Below are positions 8,388 through 17,978 of a DNA stretch of 58,695 bases, in pieces (position 1 is the first letter of the stretch; each line of letters starts with the position of its first letter). This DNA comes from an uncultured Ruminiclostridium sp. (GTDB lineage Bacteria; Bacillota; Clostridia; Oscillospirales; Ruminococcaceae), in NCBI GenBank assembly GCA_949878745.1, contig CATLBH010000014.1, positions 1 through 58,695 on the forward strand, read 5' to 3'. The notes under the pieces are model-generated. The model did not search any database. It was given only the letters and a program-made list of their open reading frames with translations, and was not told where the DNA came from. A program made the position numbers and the translations under genes.

Positions 8388-8801
8388 TTATTCGGCCATT
8401 CGATACACCGCGTTGTCAAAAATTATTTCCTTGGCGGCAGGGTCGTAGCTAAGCTTTTCTTTTCCTATTTTAAGGAAGCAATAGTCCACGTAATTTATAT
8501 ATCCGCTGGCTTCGTCGGTTTCTGGCATATCCTTCCATACGGTGAAGAGGTATTTTTCGGAGGTTCCGTCGGAAAAGACGATCTCGCTTTCCGTAAGGGT
8601 GATAAAATCCTTTTCCGTATCTCCGTCAAGATAATAATTTCCCTCATATACCTTGTTTTCCGGCTTCGGGGCTTCCGTTACGGCGGAGGTGGAAACATAT
8701 TCGTCGTTCCCCTGAGCGGATACCGCAAAAAGGGTAGTCGCCGTAACAAACATCAGCGCGCCAAAAACCATCAGCATAACTCCGAAAACAGTTCTTTTCA
8801 T
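8388..8801 (-). CDS. Secreted or membrane-anchored hypothetical protein (137 aa)
   Basis: N-terminal hydrophobic segment after MKRT (VFGVMLMVFGALMFVTATTL) followed by AVSAQG reads as a signal peptide or signal anchor. The rest is a small beta-rich domain (YEGNYYLDGDTEKDFITLTE and similar strands) with no motif I recognise. It sits alone between two divergently regulated housekeeping genes and has its own terminator. Function unknown; extracytoplasmic location is the only supported statement. Confidence 0.6.
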   Translation of the reverse strand: MKRTVFGVMLMVFGALMFVTATTLFAVSAQGNDEYVSTSAVTEAPKPENKVYEGNYYLDGDTEKDFITLTESEIVFSDGTSEKYLFTVWKDMPETDEASGYINYVDYCFLKIGKEKLSYDPAAKEIIFDNAVYRMAE

Positions 8802-9080
8802 TTTCCGTGACCTTCCTTCCTCGGTGACCGTTTGAATTTTTATGGCTTTTTTATATTTATATGTACAAGCCTTAAAAAACAGTCTTGTTTTTTTCCTTCC
8901 GCCAAATTAAATTTATCTGAACTTTCTCTCTGTCTAACATTATACTCGGGAGCGGGGAAAAATGCAATTACAAAACGGTTACAATTCGTTTACAATTCGG
9001 TTACAAAAGTGGAGCGAATTTGTATAGCATTTCTTTATCCGCGCTTATTTCAAAAAAATACGGAAAGAAAAAAATAAATA

Positions 9081-9109
9081 TTGCGTTTTTTTCGAAAATA
9101 TGTTACAAT
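9081..9109 (+). promoter_or_regulatory. Sigma-A promoter of fba
   Basis: TTGCGT (9081-9086), 17-base spacer, TACAAT (9104-9109), about 60 bases before the ATG. Confidence 0.65.
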
Positions 9110-9171
9110 ATAAAGAAGAAAATTTTTTATGCTTTTTCCCTTCCCGGAAAAAGCGGAAAGGAAAGATAAAT

Positions 9172-10035
9172 ATGTTAGTATCGGCAAAGGATATGCTAAA
9201 TAAAGCCCGCGACGGAAAGTACGCGGTGGGACAGTTCAATATCAATAACCTTGAATGGACAAAATCCGTACTTCTTACCGCCGAAGAGCTTAAGTCTCCC
9301 GTTATTTTAGGCGTTTCCGAAGGCGCGGGAAAGTATATGTGCGGGTATAAGACCGTGGTGGGTATGGTAAAGGGTATGCTGGAGGAGCTTAACATTACCG
9401 TTCCCGTAGCGCTCCATCTTGACCACGGTTCTTATGAGGGAGCCAAGAAGTGCATAGAGGCGGGCTTCTCTTCGGTAATGTTCGACGGCTCTCATTACCC
9501 CATAGCCGAAAACATCGAAAAGACAACCGAGCTGGTAAAAATCTGTAACGAAAAGGGGCTTTCCATTGAAGCGGAGGTAGGCTCCATCGGCGGAGAAGAG
9601 GACGGTGTGGTAGGTATGGGCGAGTGCGCCGACCCCAACGAGTGCAAGCAAATCGCCGATCTGGGCGTTACAATGCTGGCAGCGGGAATAGGCAACATTC
9701 ACGGTAAATATCCCGAAAACTGGGCGGGCTTAAGCTTTGACACCCTGGCGGCGGTTAAGGAAAAGACCGGCGATATGCCCTTGGTTCTTCACGGCGGAAC
9801 GGGTATTCCCGAGGATATGATAAAAAAGGCCATTTCCCTGGGCGTGGCGAAAATCAACGTCAACACCGAGTGTCAGCTTTCTTTTGCCGCCGCCACAAGA
9901 AAGTACATCGAAGCGGGCAAGGATCAGGAAGGCAAGGGCTTTGACCCCCGCAAGCTTCTTGCTCCCGGCGCGGAAGCGATAAAAGCGACCGTCAAGGAGA
10001 AAATGGAGCTTTTCGGTTCGGTGGGCAAGGCGTAA
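9172..10035 (+). CDS. fba: Fructose-1,6-bisphosphate aldolase, class II (287 aa)
   Basis: Zinc-dependent glycolytic aldolase that cleaves fructose-1,6-bisphosphate to two triose phosphates. Markers: VPVALHLDHGSYEGAKKCIE with the catalytic/zinc His, SVMFDGSHYP, IEAEVGSIGGEEDGV, GIGNIHGKYP, LHGGTGIP and GVAKINVNTE. I chose ATG 9172, with GGAAAGGAAAG just upstream, because MLVSAKDMLNKARDGKYAVGQ is the usual family start. The longer ORF from 9100 runs into the promoter. Length is normal. Confidence 0.95.
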   Translation: MLVSAKDMLNKARDGKYAVGQFNINNLEWTKSVLLTAEELKSPVILGVSEGAGKYMCGYKTVVGMVKGMLEELNITVPVALHLDHGSYEGAKKCIEAGFSSVMFDGSHYPIAENIEKTTELVKICNEKGLSIEAEVGSIGGEEDGVVGMGECADPNECKQIADLGVTMLAAGIGNIHGKYPENWAGLSFDTLAAVKEKTGDMPLVLHGGTGIPEDMIKKAISLGVAKINVNTECQLSFAAATRKYIEAGKDQEGKGFDPRKLLAPGAEAIKATVKEKMELFGSVGKA

Positions 10036-10062
10036 TAGCGTATAAAGCGTAAAAGTATAAAC

Positions 10063-10399
10063 GCAACTTCATTGCGCGAACGCGGGGAGAAATCCGTGAG
10101 GAAAGTCCGAGCATCACAGAGCGGGGTAGCTGCTAACGGCAGCCGAGGGCGACCTTAGGGCAAGTGCAACAGAGATATACCGCCGCGAAAGCGGTAAGGG
10201 TGGAAAGGCGAGGTAAGAGCTCACCGGAACGCGGGAGACCGCGGTTCCCTGTAAACCCTACCCGATGCAACGCTGAATTGGTACGAAGGAAAACGCGTCT
10301 GCTCGGCGCGCTTCGGAATAAGCGGCTTGACTCTTCGGGCGACCGAAGAGGTAGATAAATGTTCGTGCGCGACAGAACTCGGCTTACAGATGAAGTTGC
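10063..10399 (+). ncRNA. rnpB: RNase P RNA
   Basis: Catalytic RNA that matures tRNA 5' ends. The ends pair as helix P1 (GCAACTTCAT at 10063 with ATGAAGTTGC at 10390-10399). Conserved regions seen: GAGGAAAGTCCGAGCATC near the 5' side, CAGAGATATACCGCCG in the middle, and ACAGAACTCGGCTTACAG at the 3' side. It lies 27 bases after fba and ends before a clear terminator. Confidence 0.95.
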
Positions 10400-10416
10400 T
10401 TTTAAAAACAATAAAA

Positions 10417-10455
10417 GACCGCGGTCTCATTGAAAAGTGAAGCCGCGGTTTTTTG
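10417..10455 (+). terminator. Terminator of rnpB
   Basis: GACCGCGG ... CCGCGGTTTTTT hairpin, 17 bases after the RNA 3' end. Confidence 0.85.
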
Positions 10456-10558
10456 TGTATTTTATATATTTTCTCGAAAAAGTTCTATTCCTGTCCCTTC
10501 AATCATACAATCAATCAGACAAACATCCTTGTACATCACACAGAAAGGAAGAACCGAA

Positions 10559-12034
10559 ATGTTTACTTACACTACCTCGCGAAAAAAGCTGCTTCGTACG
10601 ATAATAATAGTGTTAGCCGCACTGACCGTGGCCGCGATAATTTTTATGTCGGTGGCGAAAGGCTTTAAAGTGGCCGCCGAAGAAAAAAAGGTGCCCATTT
10701 ACGCCGTTTCCCGCGCCGATAACCGTATCGCCTTGACCTTCGACTGCGCTTGGGGGAACTCCAACACCGACCTGCTTCTCTCTCTTTTAAAAGAAGCGGG
10801 AGCGCCCGCCACTTTTTTTGTTACGGGAGAATTTTGTGACAAATACCCCGAGGACGTAAAGAAAATTCACGACGCGGGTCATGAAATAGGAAACCACTCC
10901 GACGTTCACCCCCATGTTGAAGGAATAAACATAAACGATCTTATAAGCGACACCCGCGAATGCTCGAGAAAAATCAAAATGATAACCGGAAGCGAGCCTA
11001 AAATTTATCGCGCCCCTTACGGAGAGTATGACGATAACGTGGTGAGCACTATAGAAGGAATGGGGCTTAAAATGATCCAATGGTCCGTTGACAGCATCGA
11101 CTGGCAGGAGCCCGACGCGGATACCATCACCGAAAGAGTTGTGTCAAAAACCGAATCCGGCTCCATACTGCTGTTCCACAACGATCTGGAAAACACCTCT
11201 CAGGCGCTCCCCGACGTGCTTGTAAAGCTTAAGCAAAAAGGCTTCACTTTCTCAAAGGTCTCCGATCTGGTATACTATGACAGCTATCATATAGATGGAA
11301 GGGGGGTACAGATCTACGACGCCTCCGCCCTTCTCCCCACCGTCCGTTATTCCGACAATTATCTTCTGGACGAAGCTATGGAGATACTCAGGCAGAATCT
11401 TTCCTTACAGGAAATATACGATCTCACTGGCGGAGCAGATCCTCAGCTTTTACAGCGCACCGCGCCCCTTCTGGACAAAGCTCACCTTGCGGCGGTACAG
11501 GAAGCCTCCTTCGACGAGCTTAAAGAGGCGGTGGAAAACCTTGTGATTGCCGCCGAGAGATACGGAGCGGGCAGCGATATCTATACCACCGTTTATTCGA
11601 ATTACGGAGAACCCGGTACGGGCTATGACTATGATTCGAATCCCAACGAGGATTACTCTTCCGAAACCCCCGAGGGAAGAGGAACGGGAGTTATAGACGA
11701 CAGTATGTTTGAGGAAAATTCGGGAACGACCGCCAATACCTCCTCCGCTCCCTCTTCAACCTCATCCACATCTCCGATTAAGCCCCCCGTAGGTTCGATA
11801 ACAACACCCGGCTATTGGGAGGACATAAAGGCGGGACAGCCGTCCCTCACAACTGCCCCCACAACAACCACCCTGCCCCCCGCCACGTCGGCGCAAACCA
11901 CCACGACCCCGCCCCAGACAACAACAGCCCCCCAAACCACAACAACCCCGCAAACCACCACCGCCCCCCAAACCACCACCTCCGCTCAGACCAGCACGGC
12001 AACGGCGGCCTATACCCGGGAAGCGGTAAAGTGA
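10559..12034 (+). CDS. Polysaccharide deacetylase (NodB/CE4) with Thr/Pro-rich tail (491 aa)
   Basis: Membrane-anchored carbohydrate esterase of the NodB fold, probably acting on peptidoglycan or a surface glycan. After a membrane anchor (TIIIVLAALTVAAIIFM), motif 1 reads ALTFDCAWG, so the usual second Asp is Cys, as in the clostridial PdaB-like branch. Motif 2 is GNHSDVHPH and motif 3 is RAPYGEYDD. Residues ~300-380 form a helical region. The C-terminal ~60 residues are a low-complexity TTTT/PQTTTAP linker typical of cell-surface proteins. ATG 10559 has GAAAGGAAG upstream; the ORF opens earlier inside the rnpB terminator. Its stop lies 2 bp from the convergent XRE gene's stop. Confidence 0.88.
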   Translation: MFTYTTSRKKLLRTIIIVLAALTVAAIIFMSVAKGFKVAAEEKKVPIYAVSRADNRIALTFDCAWGNSNTDLLLSLLKEAGAPATFFVTGEFCDKYPEDVKKIHDAGHEIGNHSDVHPHVEGININDLISDTRECSRKIKMITGSEPKIYRAPYGEYDDNVVSTIEGMGLKMIQWSVDSIDWQEPDADTITERVVSKTESGSILLFHNDLENTSQALPDVLVKLKQKGFTFSKVSDLVYYDSYHIDGRGVQIYDASALLPTVRYSDNYLLDEAMEILRQNLSLQEIYDLTGGADPQLLQRTAPLLDKAHLAAVQEASFDELKEAVENLVIAAERYGAGSDIYTTVYSNYGEPGTGYDYDSNPNEDYSSETPEGRGTGVIDDSMFEENSGTTANTSSAPSSTSSTSPIKPPVGSITTPGYWEDIKAGQPSLTTAPTTTTLPPATSAQTTTTPPQTTTAPQTTTTPQTTTAPQTTTSAQTSTATAAYTREAVK

Positions 12035-12036
12035 AA

Positions 12037-13080
12037 TTATACGCTTAATATATCGTCGATTTTTTCACGCAGAGGGTCAAACAAAGGCCGTTTTATAAAC
12101 TCGATCACATCTTCCTCCATCGTTGTGGTGCCTGTTCTTACAACCTCGTCAACATTAATGCTGTAACAATCGAAAAAGGGCTTTGATTTGGCCGTATCCT
12201 TGCCCTCTATATATTCGTCGTATTTTCTCCCGTGATATAAAGCCAATTCCAGCATTTCCGCCGCCGTGTCAGGATCGGACGCCTCCATTCCGTTCCGGGC
12301 ACGGCGGCGGTATATTTCGGACAACATACAGTGGTAATAAGAATAATTCCCGTCAGGCAGCATGATTTTTATGATTTTTTCCGCCGCTTCGTTCCCTTCT
12401 TCTCCCCCCTCAGTCAATAAAACAATCAGTTTCAGGAGTGCGTTGTCCAGCATTTTCTCATAGTGAACGGTTTTTTCCTCTCCGACAAGACAGGTTAATA
12501 AAACCTCGTCGGCGCTTAACGGATAATTTTTAGGGTACATTTTTGCGTAGCTTTTTGCCTCGTCGTTTCTCCCTCTGAACGACAGATACTGAACTATGCC
12601 TTGTATCGAGCTTGCCCTCACTTCGCCGTCGGTGGTATTTTCTATTACCGAAGCGAATTTTGCGATCGCCTCCTCCTGCTGTCCTTTATACTCTTCATCG
12701 TCCTCATATCCGAAGGAGCACAAAGCTTGTGCCCAAGCGAAACGGTCAAGCCATTCCATATCGTTGGGAAACTCCTTTACCGCCTGTTCCGATATTTTGT
12801 ACCGCTTCTCCAAATCGCCGCTTTTCCAAGTCGCCCCAAATTCAACCTCAAGCTCCTTTTTTCTGAGAGCGTCCGCGTTTTCGTTATAACAAAACAATTC
12901 GTCGGTGGTAATCTTAAAAATCCGCGCCAAGGGCACTATAAGCGACAAATCGGGGCTGGTGGTCCCCGTCTCCCATTTGGACACGGTCTGATAGGAAACG
13001 TCCAGCCGTTCCGCCAATTTTTCCTGCGTCATATTGTTTTTTCTTCTCAGCTCTTTTATTTTATCTCCTATGTGGTTCAT
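12037..13080 (-). CDS. XRE-family regulator with long helical C-terminal domain (347 aa)
   Basis: Residues 1-60 are a textbook HTH_3 domain (IKELRRKNNMTQEKLAERLD, VSYQTVSKWETG, SPDLSLIVPLARIF). The remaining ~280 residues are helical and probably TPR-like, which in related clostridial regulators senses a ligand or partner. ATG 13080 lies behind AAAGGCGG; the ORF extends upstream to 13230 without a ribosome site. It is divergent from the GH31 gene, with 255 bp between starts, so it may control that gene. That link is inference from layout. Confidence 0.85.
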   Translation of the reverse strand: MNHIGDKIKELRRKNNMTQEKLAERLDVSYQTVSKWETGTTSPDLSLIVPLARIFKITTDELFCYNENADALRKKELEVEFGATWKSGDLEKRYKISEQAVKEFPNDMEWLDRFAWAQALCSFGYEDDEEYKGQQEEAIAKFASVIENTTDGEVRASSIQGIVQYLSFRGRNDEAKSYAKMYPKNYPLSADEVLLTCLVGEEKTVHYEKMLDNALLKLIVLLTEGGEEGNEAAEKIIKIMLPDGNYSYYHCMLSEIYRRRARNGMEASDPDTAAEMLELALYHGRKYDEYIEGKDTAKSKPFFDCYSINVDEVVRTGTTTMEEDVIEFIKRPLFDPLREKIDDILSV

Positions 13081-13249
13081 TTTTAATTCCGCCTTTCGTT
13101 TTAATGAAAATGGTAAGCGGCGCCTGCTTCCGTAATTATTATAACAGGATAATGGGAGCAATACAATAACGTGTTTTTTGAGAAAAAGTCGCTTGTTAAG
13201 CGAAAAGCTTATTTGCCCCCTAAAAAACATCTTAAAAAGAGAAAATGTG

Positions 13250-13278
13250 TTGACAGCCGTTTAAAAAAATGATAAAAT
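13250..13278 (+). promoter_or_regulatory. Sigma-A promoter of the GH31 gene
   Basis: TTGACA (13250-13255), 17-base spacer, TAAAAT (13273-13278). Confidence 0.75.
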
Positions 13279-13334
13279 TGTAAAAACATATGTCTAAATG
13301 TCATTTTTTTGACAGGAAAGGAACGGTCACAAAA

Positions 13335-15710
13335 ATGCTTTATGCCGAAACACCTCCAAGCGTCAAAATATCAAAAGTCGAACGCCGAAACGACAGTCTT
13401 TGGCTGTATTCGGATTTCGGAACCCATCGCTTGTCTCCGAAAAACCCCCGAAATATCCGCGTTTCATTTACCCGCGAAGACGAGTTTTCCGATTCCCCCC
13501 GCCCCGGAATTATAAATAAAGAGGATTTTAAAGACTGGACTTTCGAGTCGACGGAAACGGAAACACTTTTAAAAACGGATGAAATTACCCTTAAAATCAA
13601 TACCGCCACCGCTTCTTACAGTTGGTTCGATAAAAACGGAAAATCGCTTTTGCGTGAAAGGGAAAAGGACAGCCGAAGCCTTGAAAAATTCGATATTTAC
13701 AAAACGGTGGACGCAAGAACCGAAAAGATCAGAACGGCCGACGGCGAAAAATCCGTAATCACCGATTCCAAAAAAGAAGCGGCAGGGCACAGCTGGCACT
13801 CGAGACTTAACCTCGTGTTTCGGGAGGGCGAAGAGCTGTACGGTCTGGGTCAGCACGAAGAGGGCTTCGGCTCTCTTCGGGGAAATATGATATATCTCCA
13901 TCAAGCCAATAAAAAAATCGCTCTTCCTATGCTCGTATCCTCATTGGGCTACGGAATACTTACGGATACCTACAGCCCCATGATTTTCAGCGACACACCT
14001 TACGGTTCCTATATCTATTCGGAAGCCGTTCCCGAAATCGACTATTATTTTATGTACGGCGGGGATATGAAGGGAGTGATCGCCCAATACCGTTTTATTA
14101 CTGGGAAAGCCGCTTTGCTTCCCCGCTGGGCCTTCGGATACATTCAATGTCAGGAAAGGTACGAGGATCAGCCCGAAATCCAGCGCACCGTAAGGGAATA
14201 CCGCCAACGTCAAATAGGGCTTGACTGTATAGTCCTTGACTGGTGCTCGTGGGAGGAAGGGAAGTGGGGTCAGAAAACCTTCGACGGCTCCCGTTTTCCC
14301 GAACCCGAGAAGATGACGGAGTATATTCACAAAAACCACGCGAAATTTATGATTTCCGTCTGGCCGAATACCAACGAAAATACCGAAAATTACGCCGAAT
14401 TTAAGGAAGCGGGGCTTCTCCTTCCCGACTGCGTAATTTACGACGCTTTTCGGGACGAGGGGAGAGCAATGTACTGGAAACAGGCGAAAAACGGCTTGTA
14501 CTCCCACGGCGTGGACGCTTGGTGGTGTGACAGCAGCGAGCCTTTTACTCCCGAATGGATTCACTCGGAACGTGTGGAGCCGGCAAAGCTGTACGAGGAA
14601 TACTGCCGCGACGTTCAGAATCATATGTCTTTGTCCCTTGGTAACGCCTATGCCCTTTATCACGCTAAGGGCATATATGAGGGACAGCGCTCCGAAAACG
14701 ACGGAAAACGCGTGGTGAACCTTACCCGAAGCGCGTGTATGGGACAGCAAAGATACGGCGCAATTCTCTGGTCGGGAGATGTTTCCGCCGCTTGGGAGAC
14801 TTTAAGGCGGCAGATAGCCGCGGGGCTTAATTTTTCCGCAAGCGGCCTGCCCTACTGGACGACGGATATAGGAGGATTTTTTGTGAAAAAAGGCTCGGTT
14901 TGGTATTGGAACGGGGACTTTGACGACTGCTTCGACGATTTGGGATACCGCGAATTGTTCACAAGATGGTATCAATGGGCGGCGTTTCTGCCTGTTTTCC
15001 GCAGCCACGGCACCGACTGCCGAAGGGAGCTGTGGTACTGCGCCAACGCCGACGTTCCTTTCTACGACGTGTTAAAGGAAACCAACCGCCTCAGGTACAG
15101 CCTTATGCCTTATATCTATTCGGCGGCGGGTAACTGCTGGCTTAAGGACGGCTCGATGATGCTTCCTCTCGCCTTTGACTGGCCGGAGGACGAAACCGCT
15201 AAAAAAATCACCGACCAGTATATGTTCGGCGATTCCATAATGGTATGTCCCGTCACCAACCCGATGTACTATCTGCCCGAATCCAAAAAAATCGAGTCCG
15301 AAAAGACCCGTAAGGTTTACCTTCCCGAAGGCGGCTGGTACGATTTTTACACCAACGCTTATTACAAGGGCGGCGGGTATATAATCGCCGACGCGCCCAT
15401 AGACAAAATCCCCTTATTTGTCCGCGAAGGGTCGGTTATCCCCTTTTGCGAGCCCGCCGGGTCAACCGAAGAGCTTTCGGGAGATATCAGGCTTCGCGTA
15501 TATTCGGGGCGCGACAAGGAGTATGAGCTTTACGAGGACGGCTTTGACGGTTACGGCTACGAAAAAGGGGAATATATCGTTACCGGAATCAAATGGAAGG
15601 ATAGGGAACGCAAAATCGATATTGAAAGAAAGATGTGTTCAAGCTTTGACCACCGCAGCGGACGCGGTTACGAAATAAAAGAAGAAAATATTGAAATTAT
15701 AGGGCATTGA
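13335..15710 (+). CDS. Glycoside hydrolase family 31, alpha-glucosidase or alpha-xylosidase (791 aa)
   Basis: Retaining exo-alpha-glycosidase, cytoplasmic (no signal peptide). N-terminal beta-sandwich, then the catalytic barrel: LYGLGQHEEGFG, RWAFGYIQCQERY, IVLDWCSWEEGKWG, the nucleophile Asp in GVDAWWCDSSEP, LPYWTTDIGGF, and the region of the acid/base Asp in FRSHGTDCRRELW. A C-terminal beta domain follows. ATG 13335 has AAAGGAA upstream and is preferred to 13290. The QCQERY and CSWEEGKWG context resembles the alpha-xylosidase side of the family, but substrate cannot be fixed from sequence. It ends at a hairpin shared with serS. Confidence 0.88.
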   Translation: MLYAETPPSVKISKVERRNDSLWLYSDFGTHRLSPKNPRNIRVSFTREDEFSDSPRPGIINKEDFKDWTFESTETETLLKTDEITLKINTATASYSWFDKNGKSLLREREKDSRSLEKFDIYKTVDARTEKIRTADGEKSVITDSKKEAAGHSWHSRLNLVFREGEELYGLGQHEEGFGSLRGNMIYLHQANKKIALPMLVSSLGYGILTDTYSPMIFSDTPYGSYIYSEAVPEIDYYFMYGGDMKGVIAQYRFITGKAALLPRWAFGYIQCQERYEDQPEIQRTVREYRQRQIGLDCIVLDWCSWEEGKWGQKTFDGSRFPEPEKMTEYIHKNHAKFMISVWPNTNENTENYAEFKEAGLLLPDCVIYDAFRDEGRAMYWKQAKNGLYSHGVDAWWCDSSEPFTPEWIHSERVEPAKLYEEYCRDVQNHMSLSLGNAYALYHAKGIYEGQRSENDGKRVVNLTRSACMGQQRYGAILWSGDVSAAWETLRRQIAAGLNFSASGLPYWTTDIGGFFVKKGSVWYWNGDFDDCFDDLGYRELFTRWYQWAAFLPVFRSHGTDCRRELWYCANADVPFYDVLKETNRLRYSLMPYIYSAAGNCWLKDGSMMLPLAFDWPEDETAKKITDQYMFGDSIMVCPVTNPMYYLPESKKIESEKTRKVYLPEGGWYDFYTNAYYKGGGYIIADAPIDKIPLFVREGSVIPFCEPAGSTEELSGDIRLRVYSGRDKEYELYEDGFDGYGYEKGEYIVTGIKWKDRERKIDIERKMCSSFDHRSGRGYEIKEENIEIIGH

Positions 15711-15735
15711 CTATTTAAAAAAAGCGATAGATAAC

Positions 15736-15795
15736 AAAACCCGTCTTCACGGAATTTGCCGTAAAAACGACAGTCTGTGAAGACGGATTCTTTTG
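15736..15795. terminator. Two-way terminator built from a collapsed copy of repeat family 1
   Basis: Stem AACCCGTCTTCAC / CTGTGAAGACGGATTC with A-rich and T-rich flanks, between the convergent GH31 and serS genes. The stem and the loop words GAATTTGCCGTAAAAACGAC match the ends and interior of the ~162-bp palindromic element at 23348-23509, so this looks like an internally deleted copy now serving as a terminator. Confidence 0.75.
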
Positions 15796-15808
15796 TATAA
15801 CGAATCGG

Positions 15809-17086
15809 TTAAATTTTTTCTTTCCCGCCCATATACATTCTGAGCGGTTTGGGAATACTCACGCTGCCGTCCGCCTGTAAATTATTTTCCAGAAAAGCGA
15901 TAAGCATTCTGGGCGGAGCCACAACGGTATTGTTAAGAGTGTGGGCAAAATAGTTGCCCTTCTCCTTGTTCTTTATCCTGATTCCCAATCTTCTCGCCTG
16001 AGCGTCCCCAAGATTGGAGCAACTTCCCACCTCAAAATATTTCTTCTGTCTGGGCGACCAGGCTTCAACGTCTATGCTCTTTACCTTAAGATCGGCCAGA
16101 TCGCCGGAGCAGCATTCCAACGTTCTCACGGGTATATCAAGGCTTCTGAAAAGCTCCACGGTATAGGAATAAAGCTTGCGGAACCAGTCCATGCTGTCCT
16201 CGGGCTTACATACCACCACCATTTCCTGTTTTTCAAACTGATGGATACGGTAAACGCCTCTTTCCTCGATACCGTGAGCGCCCACCTCCTTGCGGAAACA
16301 GGGGGAATAGCTGGTGAGCGCCTGGGGAAGCTCCTTTTCGTCAAGGAAGGTGTCGATGAATCTTCCTATCATGGAGTGCTCGCTGGTGCCTATAAGGTAC
16401 AGATCCTCGCCTTCGATCTTGTACATCATATTTTCCATTTCCGCGAAGCTCATAACGCCGGTAACCACATTGCTCCTAATCATATAGGGGGGGATAAAAT
16501 AGGTAAAGCCCTTGTCTATCATAAAGTCGCGGGCATAGCTTAAAACGGCGGAATGAAGGCGGGCAATATCCCCTTTGAGATAATAAAAGCCGTTTCCGCT
16601 GGTCTTTCTGGCGCTGTCCAGATCGATTCCGTCCCGCGCCTCCATAATATCTGTATGATAAGGGATCTCGAAATCGGGAACAACAGGCTCGCCGAATTTC
16701 TCTATCTCTACGTTTTCGCTGTCGTCTTTTCCGATGGGTACGCTGTCGTCTATTATGTTGGGGATAACCAGCATCCTTTCGCGTATCTTCGCGCTTAACT
16801 CGGACATTTTTCCGTCAAGCTGCGCCATTTCCTCCGCCATATCGCTTACCTTTTTCTTTTCGGCTTCGGCCTCTTCCTTTTTACCCTGTGCCATAAGTGC
16901 GCCTATTCCCTTGGAAATGCTGTTGCGCTGGCTGCGGAGATAATCGGAGCGCTGTTGACACTCCCGCTGCTGTTTATCTAATTCGATTACCTCGTCCACC
17001 ATGGGGAGCTTTTCGTCCTGAAATTTCTTTTTGATATTTTCCTTTACGATATCGGGATTTTGTCTTAAAAATTTAATGTCGAGCAT
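15809..17086 (-). CDS. serS: Seryl-tRNA synthetase (425 aa)
   Basis: Class II synthetase charging tRNA-Ser. The N-terminal ~110 residues are the tRNA-binding coiled coil. Motif 2 reads CFRKEVGAHGIEERGVYRIH followed by QFEKQEM, and motif 3 ends in LNNTVVAPPRMLIAFLENN. Length is standard. It lies 16 bp downstream of parB and probably belongs to the parA-parB-serS transcript. It ends at the hairpin shared with GH31. Confidence 0.96.
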   Translation of the reverse strand: MLDIKFLRQNPDIVKENIKKKFQDEKLPMVDEVIELDKQQRECQQRSDYLRSQRNSISKGIGALMAQGKKEEAEAEKKKVSDMAEEMAQLDGKMSELSAKIRERMLVIPNIIDDSVPIGKDDSENVEIEKFGEPVVPDFEIPYHTDIMEARDGIDLDSARKTSGNGFYYLKGDIARLHSAVLSYARDFMIDKGFTYFIPPYMIRSNVVTGVMSFAEMENMMYKIEGEDLYLIGTSEHSMIGRFIDTFLDEKELPQALTSYSPCFRKEVGAHGIEERGVYRIHQFEKQEMVVVCKPEDSMDWFRKLYSYTVELFRSLDIPVRTLECCSGDLADLKVKSIDVEAWSPRQKKYFEVGSCSNLGDAQARRLGIRIKNKEKGNYFAHTLNNTVVAPPRMLIAFLENNLQADGSVSIPKPLRMYMGGKEKI

Positions 17087-17102
17087 TTGGATAACGTCCT
17101 TT

Positions 17103-17954
17103 CTATTGTCCTATTATTCTCAAAAGATCCCTCAGTTCCTCTTCGTTTTTACAGGAAATCTCAAGGGTTATTTTATTTTTTTTGGGGGTAATTTTGACGG
17201 GCTGTCCCGTAAGGTTTTTCAGACTTATTTCCGCCTCTGTGAAAAAAGCGGGTATCTGCTTGGGCGCGGGCTTTTTATTGTTGGCCGACAGCGCCTTGCA
17301 GAGGGACTCAAGCTGTCTCACCGAAAGCTGTTCCATAGCGGTTTTGTGGGCAAGCTCCAGCCGTTTCACCTCGTCCTGCACCGAAAGCAGTGCTTTACAG
17401 TGGCCTTGTGACAATTTACCCTGTCGGGTCAGCTCCTTAACCTCTTCGGGAAGCTCCAGAAGGCGCAGCGCGTTGGTGATGGAGGAACGAGCCTTTCCCA
17501 CGCTGGCGGCGATTTCTTCCTGTTTCAATCCGTATTTTTCGGAGAGCACTTTATAGCCGTTGGCCTCTTCAATTGGGTTCAGATCCTCCCGCTGCAAGTT
17601 TTCGATAAGGGCGATCTGAGCGGTTTCGGAGTCGGTAAGCTCCATTATCCTTACCGGCACCTCGCTTAAGCCCGCTATCTTGGCGGCGCGCCAACGGCGT
17701 TCGCCCGCGACTATCTGATAGGCGCCGTTCTTTTCGCGGACGGTAAGGGGCTGTATCACTCCGTGTTTGTTTATGGAGCCCGCCAGAAGATTGAGCTGTT
17801 CGGGGTCGAATTCCTTTCTGGGCTGTTCCTTGTTGGGTTCGAGATCGTTTATGTTAAGGGTAACTATGCCGCCCGTTTCGGGGCTGTCCATTACTCCCAC
17901 GTCGTCGTCGAAAATACTGGCGAATTTATTCCCCAGACCTGCTTTTTTTGCCAT
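17103..17954 (-). CDS. parB: Chromosome-partition protein ParB/Spo0J (283 aa)
   Basis: CTP-dependent DNA clamp that loads at parS sites. The N-terminal ParB/Srx domain carries NKHGVIQPLTVREKNGAYQI and the CTP-binding GERRWRAAK. The central HTH (EEIAASVGKARSSITNALRL) reads parS. The C-terminal dimerisation part follows, separated by a short linker. Located 24 bp after parA on the same strand. No parS palindrome was spotted in the window by eye. Confidence 0.93.
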   Translation of the reverse strand: MAKKAGLGNKFASIFDDDVGVMDSPETGGIVTLNINDLEPNKEQPRKEFDPEQLNLLAGSINKHGVIQPLTVREKNGAYQIVAGERRWRAAKIAGLSEVPVRIMELTDSETAQIALIENLQREDLNPIEEANGYKVLSEKYGLKQEEIAASVGKARSSITNALRLLELPEEVKELTRQGKLSQGHCKALLSVQDEVKRLELAHKTAMEQLSVRQLESLCKALSANNKKPAPKQIPAFFTEAEISLKNLTGQPVKITPKKNKITLEISCKNEEELRDLLRIIGQ

Positions 17955-17978
17955 TCAGATGACCGTCCCTTCTTTTTA

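Noticed and set aside
11762-11971. Gly/Cys-rich minus-strand ORF
   Set aside because: Mirror of the Thr/Pro-rich repeat encoding the deacetylase tail.
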